Assembly: GCA_003223595.1 (NCBI GenBank)
Contig: QHVR01000137.1
Coordinates: 1-12,340, forward strand
Source: Acidobacteriota bacterium
GTDB lineage: Bacteria; Acidobacteriota; Terriglobia; Terriglobales; Acidobacteriaceae
DNA length: 12,340 nt
Direction: 5' to 3'
Shown: piece by piece, positions 1-6,806 of the stretch
Position numbering within the stretch: position 1 is the stretch's first letter
Layout of the letters: the number at the start of each line of letters is the position of its first letter
Translations under genes and position numbers: made by a program
The notes under the pieces: model-generated
What the model saw: the letters and a program-made list of their open reading frames with translations, nothing else
The model's database searches: none
Told to the model about the DNA's origin: nothing

Positions 1-494
1 CGCTGTTCCTGACCGATGTGCCATTCGTGGCCGCATCGAAGGCGACGGTGGATTTCTTTGAGAAGCGCGCTGGGATGCCAACTATAGGCCTGCTCGGATC
101 CGACATGCTTCTGAGTTATCGCGTGGGGCTGGACTACGCGCACTCCACCATTTACTTCGATATCGGAAAAATGACGCGGTTCCCGGACTTTGACGTGGTT
201 GGGCTCGTGCTGCGGCCGGAAGATGATGGACGGTACACCATTCTCAGCGTTGCCGAGTTCGACGGCAAACCCTCGGTGGCGGGTGTGCAAGCGGGAGATG
301 AACTGGCCGTGGTGGACAGCATTCCAGTGCATGGATCGACCATGGGGCAAGTCTGGGCGCTGCTGGGAGGAACGCCGGGGCAGGAACGAAAACTGACCAT
401 CGAGCGCGCAGGAAAAGAAATCGTCGTTCCCGCCAAGGTGCAGCATTTTCTGGGAGCGCTGCCCGAAGAGGAAAACAAGAAGAAGAAAAAATAG
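1..494 (+). CDS. Aspartyl protease-like protein with C-terminal PDZ domain (5' end missing)
   Basis: The reading frame is open from base 3 and closes with TAG at 492-494, so only the C-terminal part (about 163 residues) is visible. The stretch GLLGSDMLLSYRVGLDYAHS matches the end of retropepsin-like aspartyl protease domains of bacteria, where a 'lLG.d.L..y.v..Dy' segment follows the active site. The catalytic DTG/DSG motif would lie upstream of the window. It is followed by a PDZ-like domain (about DGRYTILSVAEF through KEIVVPAKV) with the ligand-loop-like region and a GVQAGDELAVVDSIPV segment typical of PDZ domains. The protein ends in a run of five lysines. In this family such proteins are usually secreted or periplasmic; the signal peptide cannot be seen here. 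The next gene converges on it from the minus strand with 46 bp between the stops. The domain calls are from memory of the families; the substrate is unknown. Confidence 0.75.
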   Translation, partial: LFLTDVPFVAASKATVDFFEKRAGMPTIGLLGSDMLLSYRVGLDYAHSTIYFDIGKMTRFPDFDVVGLVLRPEDDGRYTILSVAEFDGKPSVAGVQAGDELAVVDSIPVHGSTMGQVWALLGGTPGQERKLTIERAGKEIVVPAKVQHFLGALPEEENKKKKK

Positions 495-540
495 TACGTT
501 GATCAGAGATTCAGGGCAATACGATCGTCGCAGTGATTTG

Positions 541-759
541 CTACGGCTGTTCAGACCTATTCAGGATCCGCAGGGCGCGCTCGCTCTCATTGGGGAACAG
601 GTCCAGCGGAGGCACAACACCTGCAGACATGACCTTGAATCTGGCACAGCTCTTGTGATCGCCGCGGCAGTAGATTTGTACCAGGCCCTCAGCAGTTCTT
701 GGCAGAAAACTCAATCTCTGAAAAAAAGGACATGTAGAAAGCCGTTCGCAGTCTGCCAA
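541..759 (-). CDS. Small four-cysteine conserved protein (72 aa), function unknown
   Basis: The chosen TTG start (759-757) has a GGAGG ribosome site six bases upstream (770-766). The product starts MADCERLSTCPFF and ends at TAG. It has four cysteines (C4, C10, C31, C38) and the segments CPFF, YCRGDHKSCARF and LDLFPNESERALRIL. I recognise this arrangement (CPFF, YC.gd...CAR, vP..LfPN....A..iL) from small uncharacterised proteins found in several bacterial phyla, usually 60-80 residues long. The cysteine pattern suggests metal or Fe-S binding, but that is inference. The frame stays open upstream to a GTG at 885, but that extension runs through the 834-876 hairpin repeat and lacks the family pattern, so I reject it. 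The gene lies downstream of the metalloprotease on the same strand, with the repeat in between. No signal peptide or membrane segment is visible. Confidence 0.72.
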   Translation of the reverse strand: MADCERLSTCPFFQRLSFLPRTAEGLVQIYCRGDHKSCARFKVMSAGVVPPLDLFPNESERALRILNRSEQP

Positions 760-765
760 GCTGGA

Positions 766-770
766 CCTCC
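766..770 (-). promoter_or_regulatory. Ribosome binding site GGAGG for the 541-759 gene
   Basis: Read on the minus strand, GGAGG lies six bases before the TTG at 759. It is one of the clearest Shine-Dalgarno sequences in the window. It decides the start of the small cysteine protein, because no ATG occurs between the upstream stop of the metalloprotease and the conserved cysteine region. Confidence 0.6.
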
Positions 771-833
771 GCAGCAGAGTACCAACATCTGTCCCATCGG
801 CAGAATAGCTGCGACCTTGAGTCGAAGAACTGG

Positions 834-876
834 CGTAGAGACAGCCTCTTGGGCTGTCCAGCGAAGCGAAAGCGAG
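834..876 (+). repeat. Dispersed hairpin repeat, copy 1
   Basis: The element begins CGTAGAGACAGCC and ends GCGAAGCGAAAGCGAG. Its core is a perfect 7-bp stem, GACAGCC (840-846) with GGCTGTC (852-858), around a TCTTG loop. Copies with the same order (CGTAG, palindrome, then a GCGAAGC-rich tail) occur at 7865-7910 and 10205-10250. This copy lies 8 bp beyond the stop codon of the metalloprotease gene, between it and the small cysteine gene on the same strand. Confidence 0.7.
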
Positions 877-884
877 CAGTGCCA

Positions 885-2426
885 CTACTTTGAAGCCACC
901 CCGAACACCTCGCTTTCAAGAGCTGACATGGTCGCAGGATCAAGACTCTCGCTAACCAGCACGGTGTCGTCCTTTTGCTCAATCACGATCGTGCCCTCTT
1001 CGCTGTTCCATGCATGGCGGCCTTGCAGGGGAGCAGGAGCAGAGTCGCCTTTCGCATCCGCGGTCGGTGGCGACGATTGCGAGTTACTCGTATCATCCAG
1101 CTTCTTATAGCGTTCTTTCAGCGATGCGGCGTAGATCCCGGCAAACGCAGCCGCCGATTCAGGACTGGACCAGCGTGACACATAGAGAAGAGCGAGCGGC
1201 GCAGCCGTATCGGCCTTGGGTTTCGCTGCGTAGTAATAGCCGCCGCGCCATTCCGGATACATTTTCTTCGAGAGCTTCTTGTCAGCGTATTGCTCAATGA
1301 GCACCGCTACATCGAATTCTCCCATAGCCCCGATATCGAACTTGTTGTAGTCCTTGAAGTCACGTTTGAAGTCTGGGACCCGCATGGGTTCGATCCTCTC
1401 GCCTGCCAGGTATGTTTCGGGCTGCATGATCTGGCGCGTGGTGTGCGGAGGATTTCGCAGCACGCCATCGAATGCCTTCTCTTTCCCGCCCTGCTGCATC
1501 AGCTTGATCACGAATCCCATGCCGTAGCTGTAGGGGAAGGTGAGCGATTCCTTGAGGAAGATTGGAGCTTGGTTGAAAACCTTGGTGCTTGAGGTTCCGG
1601 TCAAGGTTTCTTCCTGCATGGCGTCGACCAGCGCGGGATTGGCGGTGATGGTATGCCCGGTCGGAGCGATGGCGTACTGAAACATCATGGCCTGCGCCTG
1701 GCCTTCGATGACAGCTTCGCGGGCATTGTCGATCTCGTCGTTTTCGATATCCGCGGGCGTGGGATCTTTGCGGATCTCGGCTAGATCCTTATCGCCCTTC
1801 TTCATCCACTTTTGCAGGTTGATGTCCTGGTCCTGCAGGGCGTGAGTGAGTTCATGGGCCATGACAGGTTCCTGCTCTTCGATGGGAACCCAGTCGAGCA
1901 AATTGACGGTCCTCGTTTTTGGATCGTAGTAGCCAGCGACTTCCTCTTTTAGAAGCGCGACCAGAAATGTTTCGAGATTAAAGTTGCGCGGCAGCAAGCC
2001 GAACTTCTTCAGCACGAGTTCGCTGCGGCGGAGGCGCTGGGCATCTTCATCGTTGAGGTGCTTGGTCAGGTACGCGTAGACCTCATCCCGGCTAGTCAGC
2101 TTGCGCTTGACCTCGTGCTTGATAGGCAGTCCGGTCTGCTTGCTGTCGAACTGCATGATCTCGTCGACCGAGTGGAAGAGTTCCTCGGCCTGGCGCGGCG
2201 TGATTTTTACTTCGTTGTCGGAGGGCTGCTGGGCGTTGTCTGCCGGCTGGTGCGGATTTTCGGGCGGCGGAACGGGCTTAGTGGGCTCCTGCGTGGTAGT
2301 GGGAGCTTGCGCGGCTGGAACGGCCTGATCTTGTCCGACAACGTAAAGCGGCAACAGCGCCGCCGTCAGCACAACCCAAAAAAGCAGCCGGAGAACCCTG
2401 TAGAACTGCCCTTCGCCTGTATTCAT
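885..2426 (-). CDS. Secreted zinc metalloprotease (HELTH) of unknown substrate
   Basis: The product has 513 residues. Residues 10-30 form a hydrophobic export signal (VLRLLFWVVLTAALLPLYVV) followed by a proline/glutamine-rich linker to about residue 72, so it is probably exported or anchored at the envelope. The zinc site is HELTH at 191-195, preceded by EEVAGYYDPKTRTVNLLDW. The segment AREAVIEGQAQA (about 235-246) resembles gluzincin-type third-ligand helices, with E241 as a likely ligand. The C-terminal third has no motif I recognise. I chose ATG 2426 because the signal peptide follows directly and a good promoter (TTGCCA, 17 bp, TATAGG) lies just upstream. In-frame starts at 2465 (ATG) and 2477 (TTG) exist but would overlap the divergent gene and that promoter. 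Domains like this are common in acidobacterial genomes; their substrates are not known to me. Confidence 0.85.
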   Translation of the reverse strand: MNTGEGQFYRVLRLLFWVVLTAALLPLYVVGQDQAVPAAQAPTTTQEPTKPVPPPENPHQPADNAQQPSDNEVKITPRQAEELFHSVDEIMQFDSKQTGLPIKHEVKRKLTSRDEVYAYLTKHLNDEDAQRLRRSELVLKKFGLLPRNFNLETFLVALLKEEVAGYYDPKTRTVNLLDWVPIEEQEPVMAHELTHALQDQDINLQKWMKKGDKDLAEIRKDPTPADIENDEIDNAREAVIEGQAQAMMFQYAIAPTGHTITANPALVDAMQEETLTGTSSTKVFNQAPIFLKESLTFPYSYGMGFVIKLMQQGGKEKAFDGVLRNPPHTTRQIMQPETYLAGERIEPMRVPDFKRDFKDYNKFDIGAMGEFDVAVLIEQYADKKLSKKMYPEWRGGYYYAAKPKADTAAPLALLYVSRWSSPESAAAFAGIYAASLKERYKKLDDTSNSQSSPPTADAKGDSAPAPLQGRHAWNSEEGTIVIEQKDDTVLVSESLDPATMSALESEVFGVASK

Positions 2427-2456
2427 TGGTTCGAGTCTATACGTTTTCCCTATACT
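2426..2456 (+). promoter_or_regulatory. Promoter of the methyltransferase gene, probably leaderless
   Basis: TATACT at 2451-2456 is a good -10 box ending seven bases before ATG 2464. Transcription would therefore start at or one base before the start codon. TTGGTT at 2426-2431 is a weak -35 candidate with 19-bp spacing. No Shine-Dalgarno sequence precedes the ATG, in line with a leaderless mRNA. The box overlaps the minus-strand -10 at 2449-2454. Confidence 0.4.
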
Positions 2457-2477
2457 CTCGCGCATGTCGACTGGCAA
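2449..2477 (-). promoter_or_regulatory. Sigma-70-like promoter of the metalloprotease gene
   Basis: On the minus strand TTGCCA (2477-2472) and TATAGG (2454-2449) are separated by exactly 17 bp. Transcription would start near 2442, giving a leader of about 16 nt before ATG 2426. The -35 box lies inside the coding start of the divergent methyltransferase gene. This is a prediction from consensus only. Confidence 0.45.
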
Positions 2478-3105
2478 TCCTGTGAATCTTTGGCAATCGG
2501 CGGAACACGTGCGCGACTACATGGAGCGGGCGGATTTGATTTCGCATCGCGGCGAGGGCGAGGCGGCGTTGCTGGAGTTCATCCCCGCCGCAACTCGGAG
2601 AATGCTCGATCTGGGCACGGGAGATGGGCGTCTGCTGGCACTGGCGCGCAGCGCTCACCCGGAGACGGAAGCGGTAGCGATCGATTTTTCGCCGGCCATG
2701 CTGCAGGCTGCGCGAAAGCGCTTTGCCGGCGATTCGCGGGTCCGCGTCGTTGACCACAATATGGACTCCTCTCTGCCACCGCTGGGGTCCTTCGACGCAG
2801 TGATCTCCAGCTTCGCGATTCATCACCTGGTGCATGAGCGCAAGCGCGCGCTCTATCGGGAAGTGTTTGGCCTGCTAAATCCCGGAGGCGTGTTCTGCAA
2901 CCTGGAGCATGTGTCGTCGCCCTCGGCGCGCCTGCATGAGGAGTTTTTGCTGCGCATCGGCTTCACCGTAGAAACCGAGGATCCTTCCAACAAGCTGCTG
3001 GATTTCGAGACGCAGCTTGGCTGGCTGCGGGAGATCGGGTTCGCTGATGTGGATTGCCAGTGGAAGTGGCGGGAATTGGCGCTGCTGGTGGGGGTGCATC
3101 GATAG
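2464..3105 (+). CDS. Class I SAM-dependent methyltransferase
   Basis: The product has 213 residues, a typical size for a single Rossmann-type methyltransferase domain. Motif I (SAM-binding glycine loop) is LDLGTGDG at 48-55. The acidic residue at the end of strand 2 is D74 in VAIDFS. Motif IV is FDAVISSFAIHHL at 110-122, and LLNPGGVF (137-144) is the post-motif segment. The C-terminal part (LGWLREIGFADVDCQWKW) follows the usual order. The substrate cannot be told from sequence. HHL after motif IV is common in small-molecule methyltransferases (Methyltransf_11/25 type). It is transcribed divergently from the metalloprotease, with 37 bp between the start codons, and shows no ribosome site, so it is probably read from a leaderless mRNA. 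The dehydrogenase gene downstream converges on it. Confidence 0.85.
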   Translation: MSTGNPVNLWQSAEHVRDYMERADLISHRGEGEAALLEFIPAATRRMLDLGTGDGRLLALARSAHPETEAVAIDFSPAMLQAARKRFAGDSRVRVVDHNMDSSLPPLGSFDAVISSFAIHHLVHERKRALYREVFGLLNPGGVFCNLEHVSSPSARLHEEFLLRIGFTVETEDPSNKLLDFETQLGWLREIGFADVDCQWKWRELALLVGVHR

Positions 3106-3131
3106 TTTACGGGCTTAGTTGCCAGGGATTT

Positions 3132-3151
3132 ACGCGGATTGACACGGATTG
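3132..3151 (+). repeat. Two tandem 10-bp units (acRcggattg)
   Basis: The units acgcggattg and acacggattg stand head to tail in the 90-bp gap between the convergent methyltransferase and dehydrogenase genes, preceded by a related ggattt. Similar 'ggattNacacggatt' strings recur between genes in many environmental bacterial genomes. I see no hairpin terminator in this gap. Confidence 0.4.
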
Positions 3152-3195
3152 ATTTTGTCGAGTTCGCCGTTCAGAAACGCTGCCACCTCGAATGT

Positions 3196-4275
3196 TCAGC
3201 GTGATACCGCTTCCGCCACCCACTGCCCCGCTTCGCGCGTGCCTAGGTTCCCGCCGATATCTTCCGTGGTCTTCTTCTGGCGTACGGCTTCGAGCACGGC
3301 GGCTTCGATCTTGTTCGCCTGGGAGAACAATTCCAGGTAACGCAGCATCATGGCGGCGGTCAGGATTGCTCCAAATGGATTCGCAATGTTCTTGCCTGCG
3401 ATGGGCGGAGCAGATCCATGGACGGGCTCGAACATGCTGGTGCGGCCAGGGTGAATATTGCCGCTGGCGGCCATCCCGAGGCCTCCCTGCAGTCCGGCGG
3501 CAAGATCGGTGATGATGTCGCCAAACATGTTATTGGTGACAATGACATCGAACTGGCGCGGGTCGCGGACCATCTGCATGCAGAGGGCATCGACGTACAT
3601 GTGCTGGGCGGTGATCTGTGAGTACTCGGCGGCAATTTCTTTAAAGACCCGCTGCCAAAGGCCTCCCGCGTGGGTCATGGCATTGGACTTGTCGCACATC
3701 AGAACTTTCGCGCGCGGGGAGCCGTCCAGCTTGGAGTGCGTTTTGCAGTACTCGAAGGCGTAGCGGATGATGCGCTCGACGCCTTTGCGGGTGTTGATGT
3801 CTTCCTGGGTGGCGATCTCGTCGGGAGTTCCCTGCTTGAAGACGCCTCCAGCATCGGTGTAAACGCCTTCGGTGTTTTCGCGGAGCACAACAAAGTCGAC
3901 GTCCTTCGGCTCGACGCCTTTCAGCGGGCATAGTCCCGCATCGAGCAGGCGAACCGGGCGGACATTCGCGTACAAGTCCATCCTGAAGCGCATGCCCAGC
4001 AGAATTTCCTTCGCGTGAATATTGGTTTTGACCCGCGGATCGCCGAAAGCTCCGACGAGGATGGCATCAAAGTCGCGGGCCAGCGTGGCGAAGCCGTCGG
4101 GCGGGACGGTTGTCTGGTCGCGCAGGTAGCGATCGGCACCCCAATCGAATTCGGTCAGGTCAACCGGCGCGCCTGACGCTTGGATCACGTTGATCGCCTG
4201 AGGAATCACGTCTTTGCCGATGCCGTCGCCGGGGATTACGGCGATCCTCTTGCGCGCTGGCCTTTTCCCGTCCAC
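3196..4275 (-). CDS. Isopropylmalate/isocitrate dehydrogenase family enzyme (LeuB-like)
   Basis: From GTG 4275 the product has 359 residues, the usual length of the beta-decarboxylating dehydrogenase family: NAD(P)- and Mg-dependent oxidation and decarboxylation of 2R,3S-hydroxy acids. Visible family marks are RIAVIPGDGIG at the N-terminus, the substrate loop EILLGMRFRMDLYANVRP (the Leu pair and first Arg as in 3-isopropylmalate dehydrogenase), RENTEGVY, the catalytic segment YVDALCMQM, the metal-binding NNMFGDIITD, and the nucleotide loop EPVHGSAP. The residue after SAP, normally Asp in NAD enzymes, is Pro here. RENTEG and the GGVF insert resemble isocitrate, homoisocitrate and tartrate dehydrogenases more than enterobacterial LeuB, so the substrate is open. 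No leuACD gene is present. An ATG at 4317 would add 14 unlikely residues and overlap the ygfZ start; I prefer GTG 4275, which sits before the conserved N-terminus. Confidence 0.8.
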   Translation of the reverse strand: MDGKRPARKRIAVIPGDGIGKDVIPQAINVIQASGAPVDLTEFDWGADRYLRDQTTVPPDGFATLARDFDAILVGAFGDPRVKTNIHAKEILLGMRFRMDLYANVRPVRLLDAGLCPLKGVEPKDVDFVVLRENTEGVYTDAGGVFKQGTPDEIATQEDINTRKGVERIIRYAFEYCKTHSKLDGSPRAKVLMCDKSNAMTHAGGLWQRVFKEIAAEYSQITAQHMYVDALCMQMVRDPRQFDVIVTNNMFGDIITDLAAGLQGGLGMAASGNIHPGRTSMFEPVHGSAPPIAGKNIANPFGAILTAAMMLRYLELFSQANKIEAAVLEAVRQKKTTEDIGGNLGTREAGQWVAEAVSR

Positions 4276-4299
4276 GGGATGGAACGTTAACACACTCGC

Positions 4300-4305
4300 T
4301 ATAAT
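4300..4305 (+). promoter_or_regulatory. -10 box (TATAAT) of ygfZ, probably leaderless
   Basis: A perfect TATAAT ends 10 bases before ATG 4316. Transcription would start at about 4312, leaving a leader of only a few bases and no room for a ribosome site. No convincing -35 box is visible 16-18 bp upstream. The same core GCTATAAT occurs before fumC. Confidence 0.45.
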
Positions 4306-4315
4306 CGAATACAAC

Positions 4316-5404
4316 ATGAAGGTTACGGCACTTCAGGCACAAAGCGAGGGGTTAGGAGCAGCGAGCGTGGGCGAGTATCGCGGCGCTACAACGGCGGCTC
4401 GCTTTGGAGATCCCCGGGAAGAGCTTGCGGCTTTGCGCAGCGGGTGCGGAGTCTATGACCTTGGATGCCGCGCGAAGATTTCCTTAACCGGCGAAGATCG
4501 CATGCGCTGGCTGAATGGAATGGTGACCAATAACATTCGCGATCTGGCCGTCGGCCGCGGAGTCTATGCCTTCCTGCTGAATCCGCAGGGGCGCATCCTC
4601 GGAGATCTGTATGCATACAATCGCGGCGAATCGATCGCGGTGGATACGGACCTGAGCCAGGCGGAGAAGATTCTCTCCACCTTCGATCACTACATCATCA
4701 TGGATGATGTCGAAGTGAAGAATCTCAGCGAGGAACTGACCGCGCTGGGGATCGGCGGCCCACGGTCGCGAGATATGCTGACGGCCAGCGGATTGCCTGT
4801 GCCGGAGATGCAGAGCTTGGAGATTCAATCGAGCTCGTGGCAAGGAATCGATTGCACGCTGGTTCGCGGCGAACGCAACAATTATGAGATCTGGCTCCCG
4901 GCTAAAGATGTAAGGCAGTTGTGGAACTCCTTGCTGGCGGCAGGCGCGACCCCCGTTGGATTCGAGACTCTTGAACTGGAGCGGATCGAGTCCGGCGTCC
5001 CCGCCTATGGCATCGATATCCGCGAGCGGGATCTGCCGCAAGAGACGGAGCAGGACCGGGCCCTTAACTTCAGTAAGGGGTGTTATGTCGGGCAGGAGAT
5101 CGTGGAACGCATCCGGTCGCGAGGGGCCGTACATCGCAAGTTCACAGGATTTCTGGCGGATGCGCCGGTGACACCGGGCAGCAAGGTTGCCGCCAACGAT
5201 AAGGACATTGGAGAAATTACCAGCGTCGCCGCCTTGCCCTCAGCTGAGCACAGGACCATCGCCCTGGGATACATCCGGCGGGAGGTAGGCGCTCCGGGCC
5301 GGGAAGTTAAGATTGGTACGACGAAGGCGACAGTGGTGCAATTGCCTCTACGCCAGGAAATGCTGCAGCGGAATGAAAGTTCCCGCGAGCAGCGTCCAGC
5401 ATGA
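4316..5404 (+). CDS. ygfZ: YgfZ/GcvT-type folate-binding protein, Fe-S cluster maintenance
   Basis: The product has 362 residues and the fold signature of the YgfZ branch of the GcvT (aminomethyltransferase) superfamily. KGCYVGQE at 254-261 is the K-G-C-x-G-Q-E motif with the conserved cysteine that separates YgfZ from GcvT. The N-terminal half contains LTGEDRMRWLNGMVTNNI (57-74), the usual tetrahydrofolate-side segment. In E. coli YgfZ takes part in folate-dependent assembly or repair of certain Fe-S enzymes in the cytoplasm; the same role here is by homology. The frame stays open upstream to 4214, but the extra 34 residues overlap the divergent dehydrogenase gene and the TATAAT box at 4300, so I chose ATG 4316. 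The DUF1844 gene follows after 35 bp, with its own ribosome site, on what is probably one transcript. Confidence 0.85.
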   Translation: MKVTALQAQSEGLGAASVGEYRGATTAARFGDPREELAALRSGCGVYDLGCRAKISLTGEDRMRWLNGMVTNNIRDLAVGRGVYAFLLNPQGRILGDLYAYNRGESIAVDTDLSQAEKILSTFDHYIIMDDVEVKNLSEELTALGIGGPRSRDMLTASGLPVPEMQSLEIQSSSWQGIDCTLVRGERNNYEIWLPAKDVRQLWNSLLAAGATPVGFETLELERIESGVPAYGIDIRERDLPQETEQDRALNFSKGCYVGQEIVERIRSRGAVHRKFTGFLADAPVTPGSKVAANDKDIGEITSVAALPSAEHRTIALGYIRREVGAPGREVKIGTTKATVVQLPLRQEMLQRNESSREQRPA

Positions 5405-5439
5405 TTTTGTTTAGACAAGCCTCTGGGTGAGGAAGACTT

Positions 5440-6036
5440 ATGGCTGAAAAGAGACGAGAAGAATCCAGCTTTACCGTGACCGACCGGCGGCTGTTTACGC
5501 CGGATGGCGAATTGCGCTCCGACCTGCCGGAGGAAAGCGCGCCCGCGGAGCCGGTGGCGAGTGCGCCCAAAGAATCGGCACCGACACCACCTCAGCCCGC
5601 GCCAACGGCGGAATCCACTGCAGATGAGAGTGAGATGCCGGCGCCTCCGACTTCGGCTGAGCAGGAGGCACAGGCGGCGGCTTACAAGAAGTCTGCTAAA
5701 GATTTGGATACACAGGTGGAATTGAGCGGGCGTTCGGCGAAAGAATTTGAGATCACGTTCGAGCGCTTTCTCGCTTCCCTCTACATGACTGCAATGCTGC
5801 AACTCGGACTGATGCGGCAGCAAGGAGCGCAGCCGCAGGTAGACATCATCGGCGCCCGGCAGACCATCGATACCCTGAGCCTGATGTCGGAGAAGACCAA
5901 GGGGAATCTCACGGCCGCGGAAGCCAATTTCCTGCAAAACAGCCTGTACGAATTGCGCATGGCGTACGTGGAGGTCACCAACGCCCTGGCGCGACCGCCG
6001 CAGCCCGGCCCGGCTACAGGAACTGCCGGAAAATGA
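5440..6036 (+). CDS. DUF1844 domain protein
   Basis: The product has 198 residues. GAGGAAG at 5429-5435 is a good ribosome site for ATG 5440. Residues 1-26 include the short conserved piece FTVTDRRLFTPDGELR. Residues 27-80 are rich in Pro, Ala, Glu and Ser and probably disordered. The DUF1844 domain spans about 100-185, with FERFLASLYMTAMLQLG, a middle segment including QTIDTLSLMSEKTKG, and NLTAAEANFLQNSLYELR. The function of DUF1844 is unknown; the domain is mostly helical. The stop codon overlaps the start of the next gene in ATGA (6033-6036), suggesting translational coupling with the metallo-hydrolase. No signal peptide or membrane segment is visible. Confidence 0.85.
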   Translation: MAEKRREESSFTVTDRRLFTPDGELRSDLPEESAPAEPVASAPKESAPTPPQPAPTAESTADESEMPAPPTSAEQEAQAAAYKKSAKDLDTQVELSGRSAKEFEITFERFLASLYMTAMLQLGLMRQQGAQPQVDIIGARQTIDTLSLMSEKTKGNLTAAEANFLQNSLYELRMAYVEVTNALARPPQPGPATGTAGK

Positions 6037-6806
6037 AAGCCACGTTGACCGTGTTAGGAAGTGGGACGTCGATGGGCGTGCCCACGCTGGGATGCGACTG
6101 CGCGGTCTGCCATTCCACTGATCCGCGAGACCGGCGAACCCGGCCCTCCATCATGATCGAGTACGGCGGCAAAGTTGTACTGATCGATACCACCCCCGAT
6201 TTCTACGCTCAGGCCGTCCGCGAGAAGATCGCGCAAGTGGACGCAGTCTTCTATACGCATACACATGCCGACCACATTCTGGGCATCGACGATCTGCGGC
6301 CGCTGAGTTACCGGCACAAGCCGAACAAACTTCCTCTCTACGCCCGGCCTGAGGCGGCAGCTTTTCTGCGGAAAATGTTCACGTACATTTTCGACGCCGA
6401 CTACAAATTTGGCGGATTACCGCTGCTTGAATTGCGGCCGATCGACGGCGCGGTAGACGTATTTGGGGTGCGGTTCGAGCCCATTGTAGTGATCCATGGC
6501 GAAACCCAGATTTATGGATATCGCTTTGGCTCGGCGGCGTATCTGACAGATCACAGCGAGATCCCCGATTCCTCGTTGCGCCAGCTGCAAGGCCTGGACA
6601 TTTTGTTTTTGGATGCGCTGCGGCATAAGCCGCATCCCACGCACTCCACGGTGAAGAATTCGCTGCAGACCGTCGAGCGGCTGAAGCCGAAGCGGGCATT
6701 TTTCACACACATTTGTCACGACCTGGCTCATGAAGCCACCAACGCCACGCTGCCCAGGCATGTTCGGCTGGCGCATGATGGCTTGAAGCTGGAGTTTGAG
6801 ATTTGA
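6033..6806 (+). CDS. PhnP-like metallo-beta-lactamase-fold hydrolase
   Basis: The product has 257 residues, close to E. coli PhnP (about 250). The catalytic metal motif HTHADH lies at 76-81. Cysteines 21, 23 and 26 (GCDCAVC) match the PhnP structural zinc site, and FFTHICHDLAHE (223-234) supplies late histidines, including one for that site. The N-terminus VLGSGTSMGVPTLGC is typical of the group. PhnP is a cyclic phosphate phosphodiesterase of phosphonate breakdown, but no phn genes are present here. Relatives of this type are widespread as housekeeping hydrolases, so the true substrate (a cyclic phosphodiester or similar) is open. Its ATG overlaps the stop of the DUF1844 gene by four bases and no separate ribosome site is evident. 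A large inverted repeat begins at its stop codon. Confidence 0.85.
   Translation: MKATLTVLGSGTSMGVPTLGCDCAVCHSTDPRDRRTRPSIMIEYGGKVVLIDTTPDFYAQAVREKIAQVDAVFYTHTHADHILGIDDLRPLSYRHKPNKLPLYARPEAAAFLRKMFTYIFDADYKFGGLPLLELRPIDGAVDVFGVRFEPIVVIHGETQIYGYRFGSAAYLTDHSEIPDSSLRQLQGLDILFLDALRHKPHPTHSTVKNSLQTVERLKPKRAFFTHICHDLAHEATNATLPRHVRLAHDGLKLEFEI

Noticed and set aside
760..885. N-terminal extension of the small cysteine protein to GTG 885
   Set aside because: The extension is encoded by the hairpin repeat and spacer; the family-like part starts after the GGAGG-led TTG at 759.
499..1110. Open frame on the + strand across the small cysteine gene and the metalloprotease end
   Set aside because: It lies antisense to two supported genes, has no family motif and no ribosome site.
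2058..2753. 231-codon open frame on the + strand
   Set aside because: It spans the antisense of the metalloprotease and a wrong frame of the methyltransferase, and crosses the divergent promoters.
4276..4317. 14-residue N-terminal extension of the LeuB-like protein to ATG 4317
   Set aside because: It overlaps the ygfZ start and its TATAAT box, and family members begin close to RIAVIPGDG.
5083..5937. 284-codon open frame on the minus strand
   Set aside because: It is antisense to ygfZ and the DUF1844 gene, both well supported; the Arg/Ser-rich translation is typical of a shadow frame.
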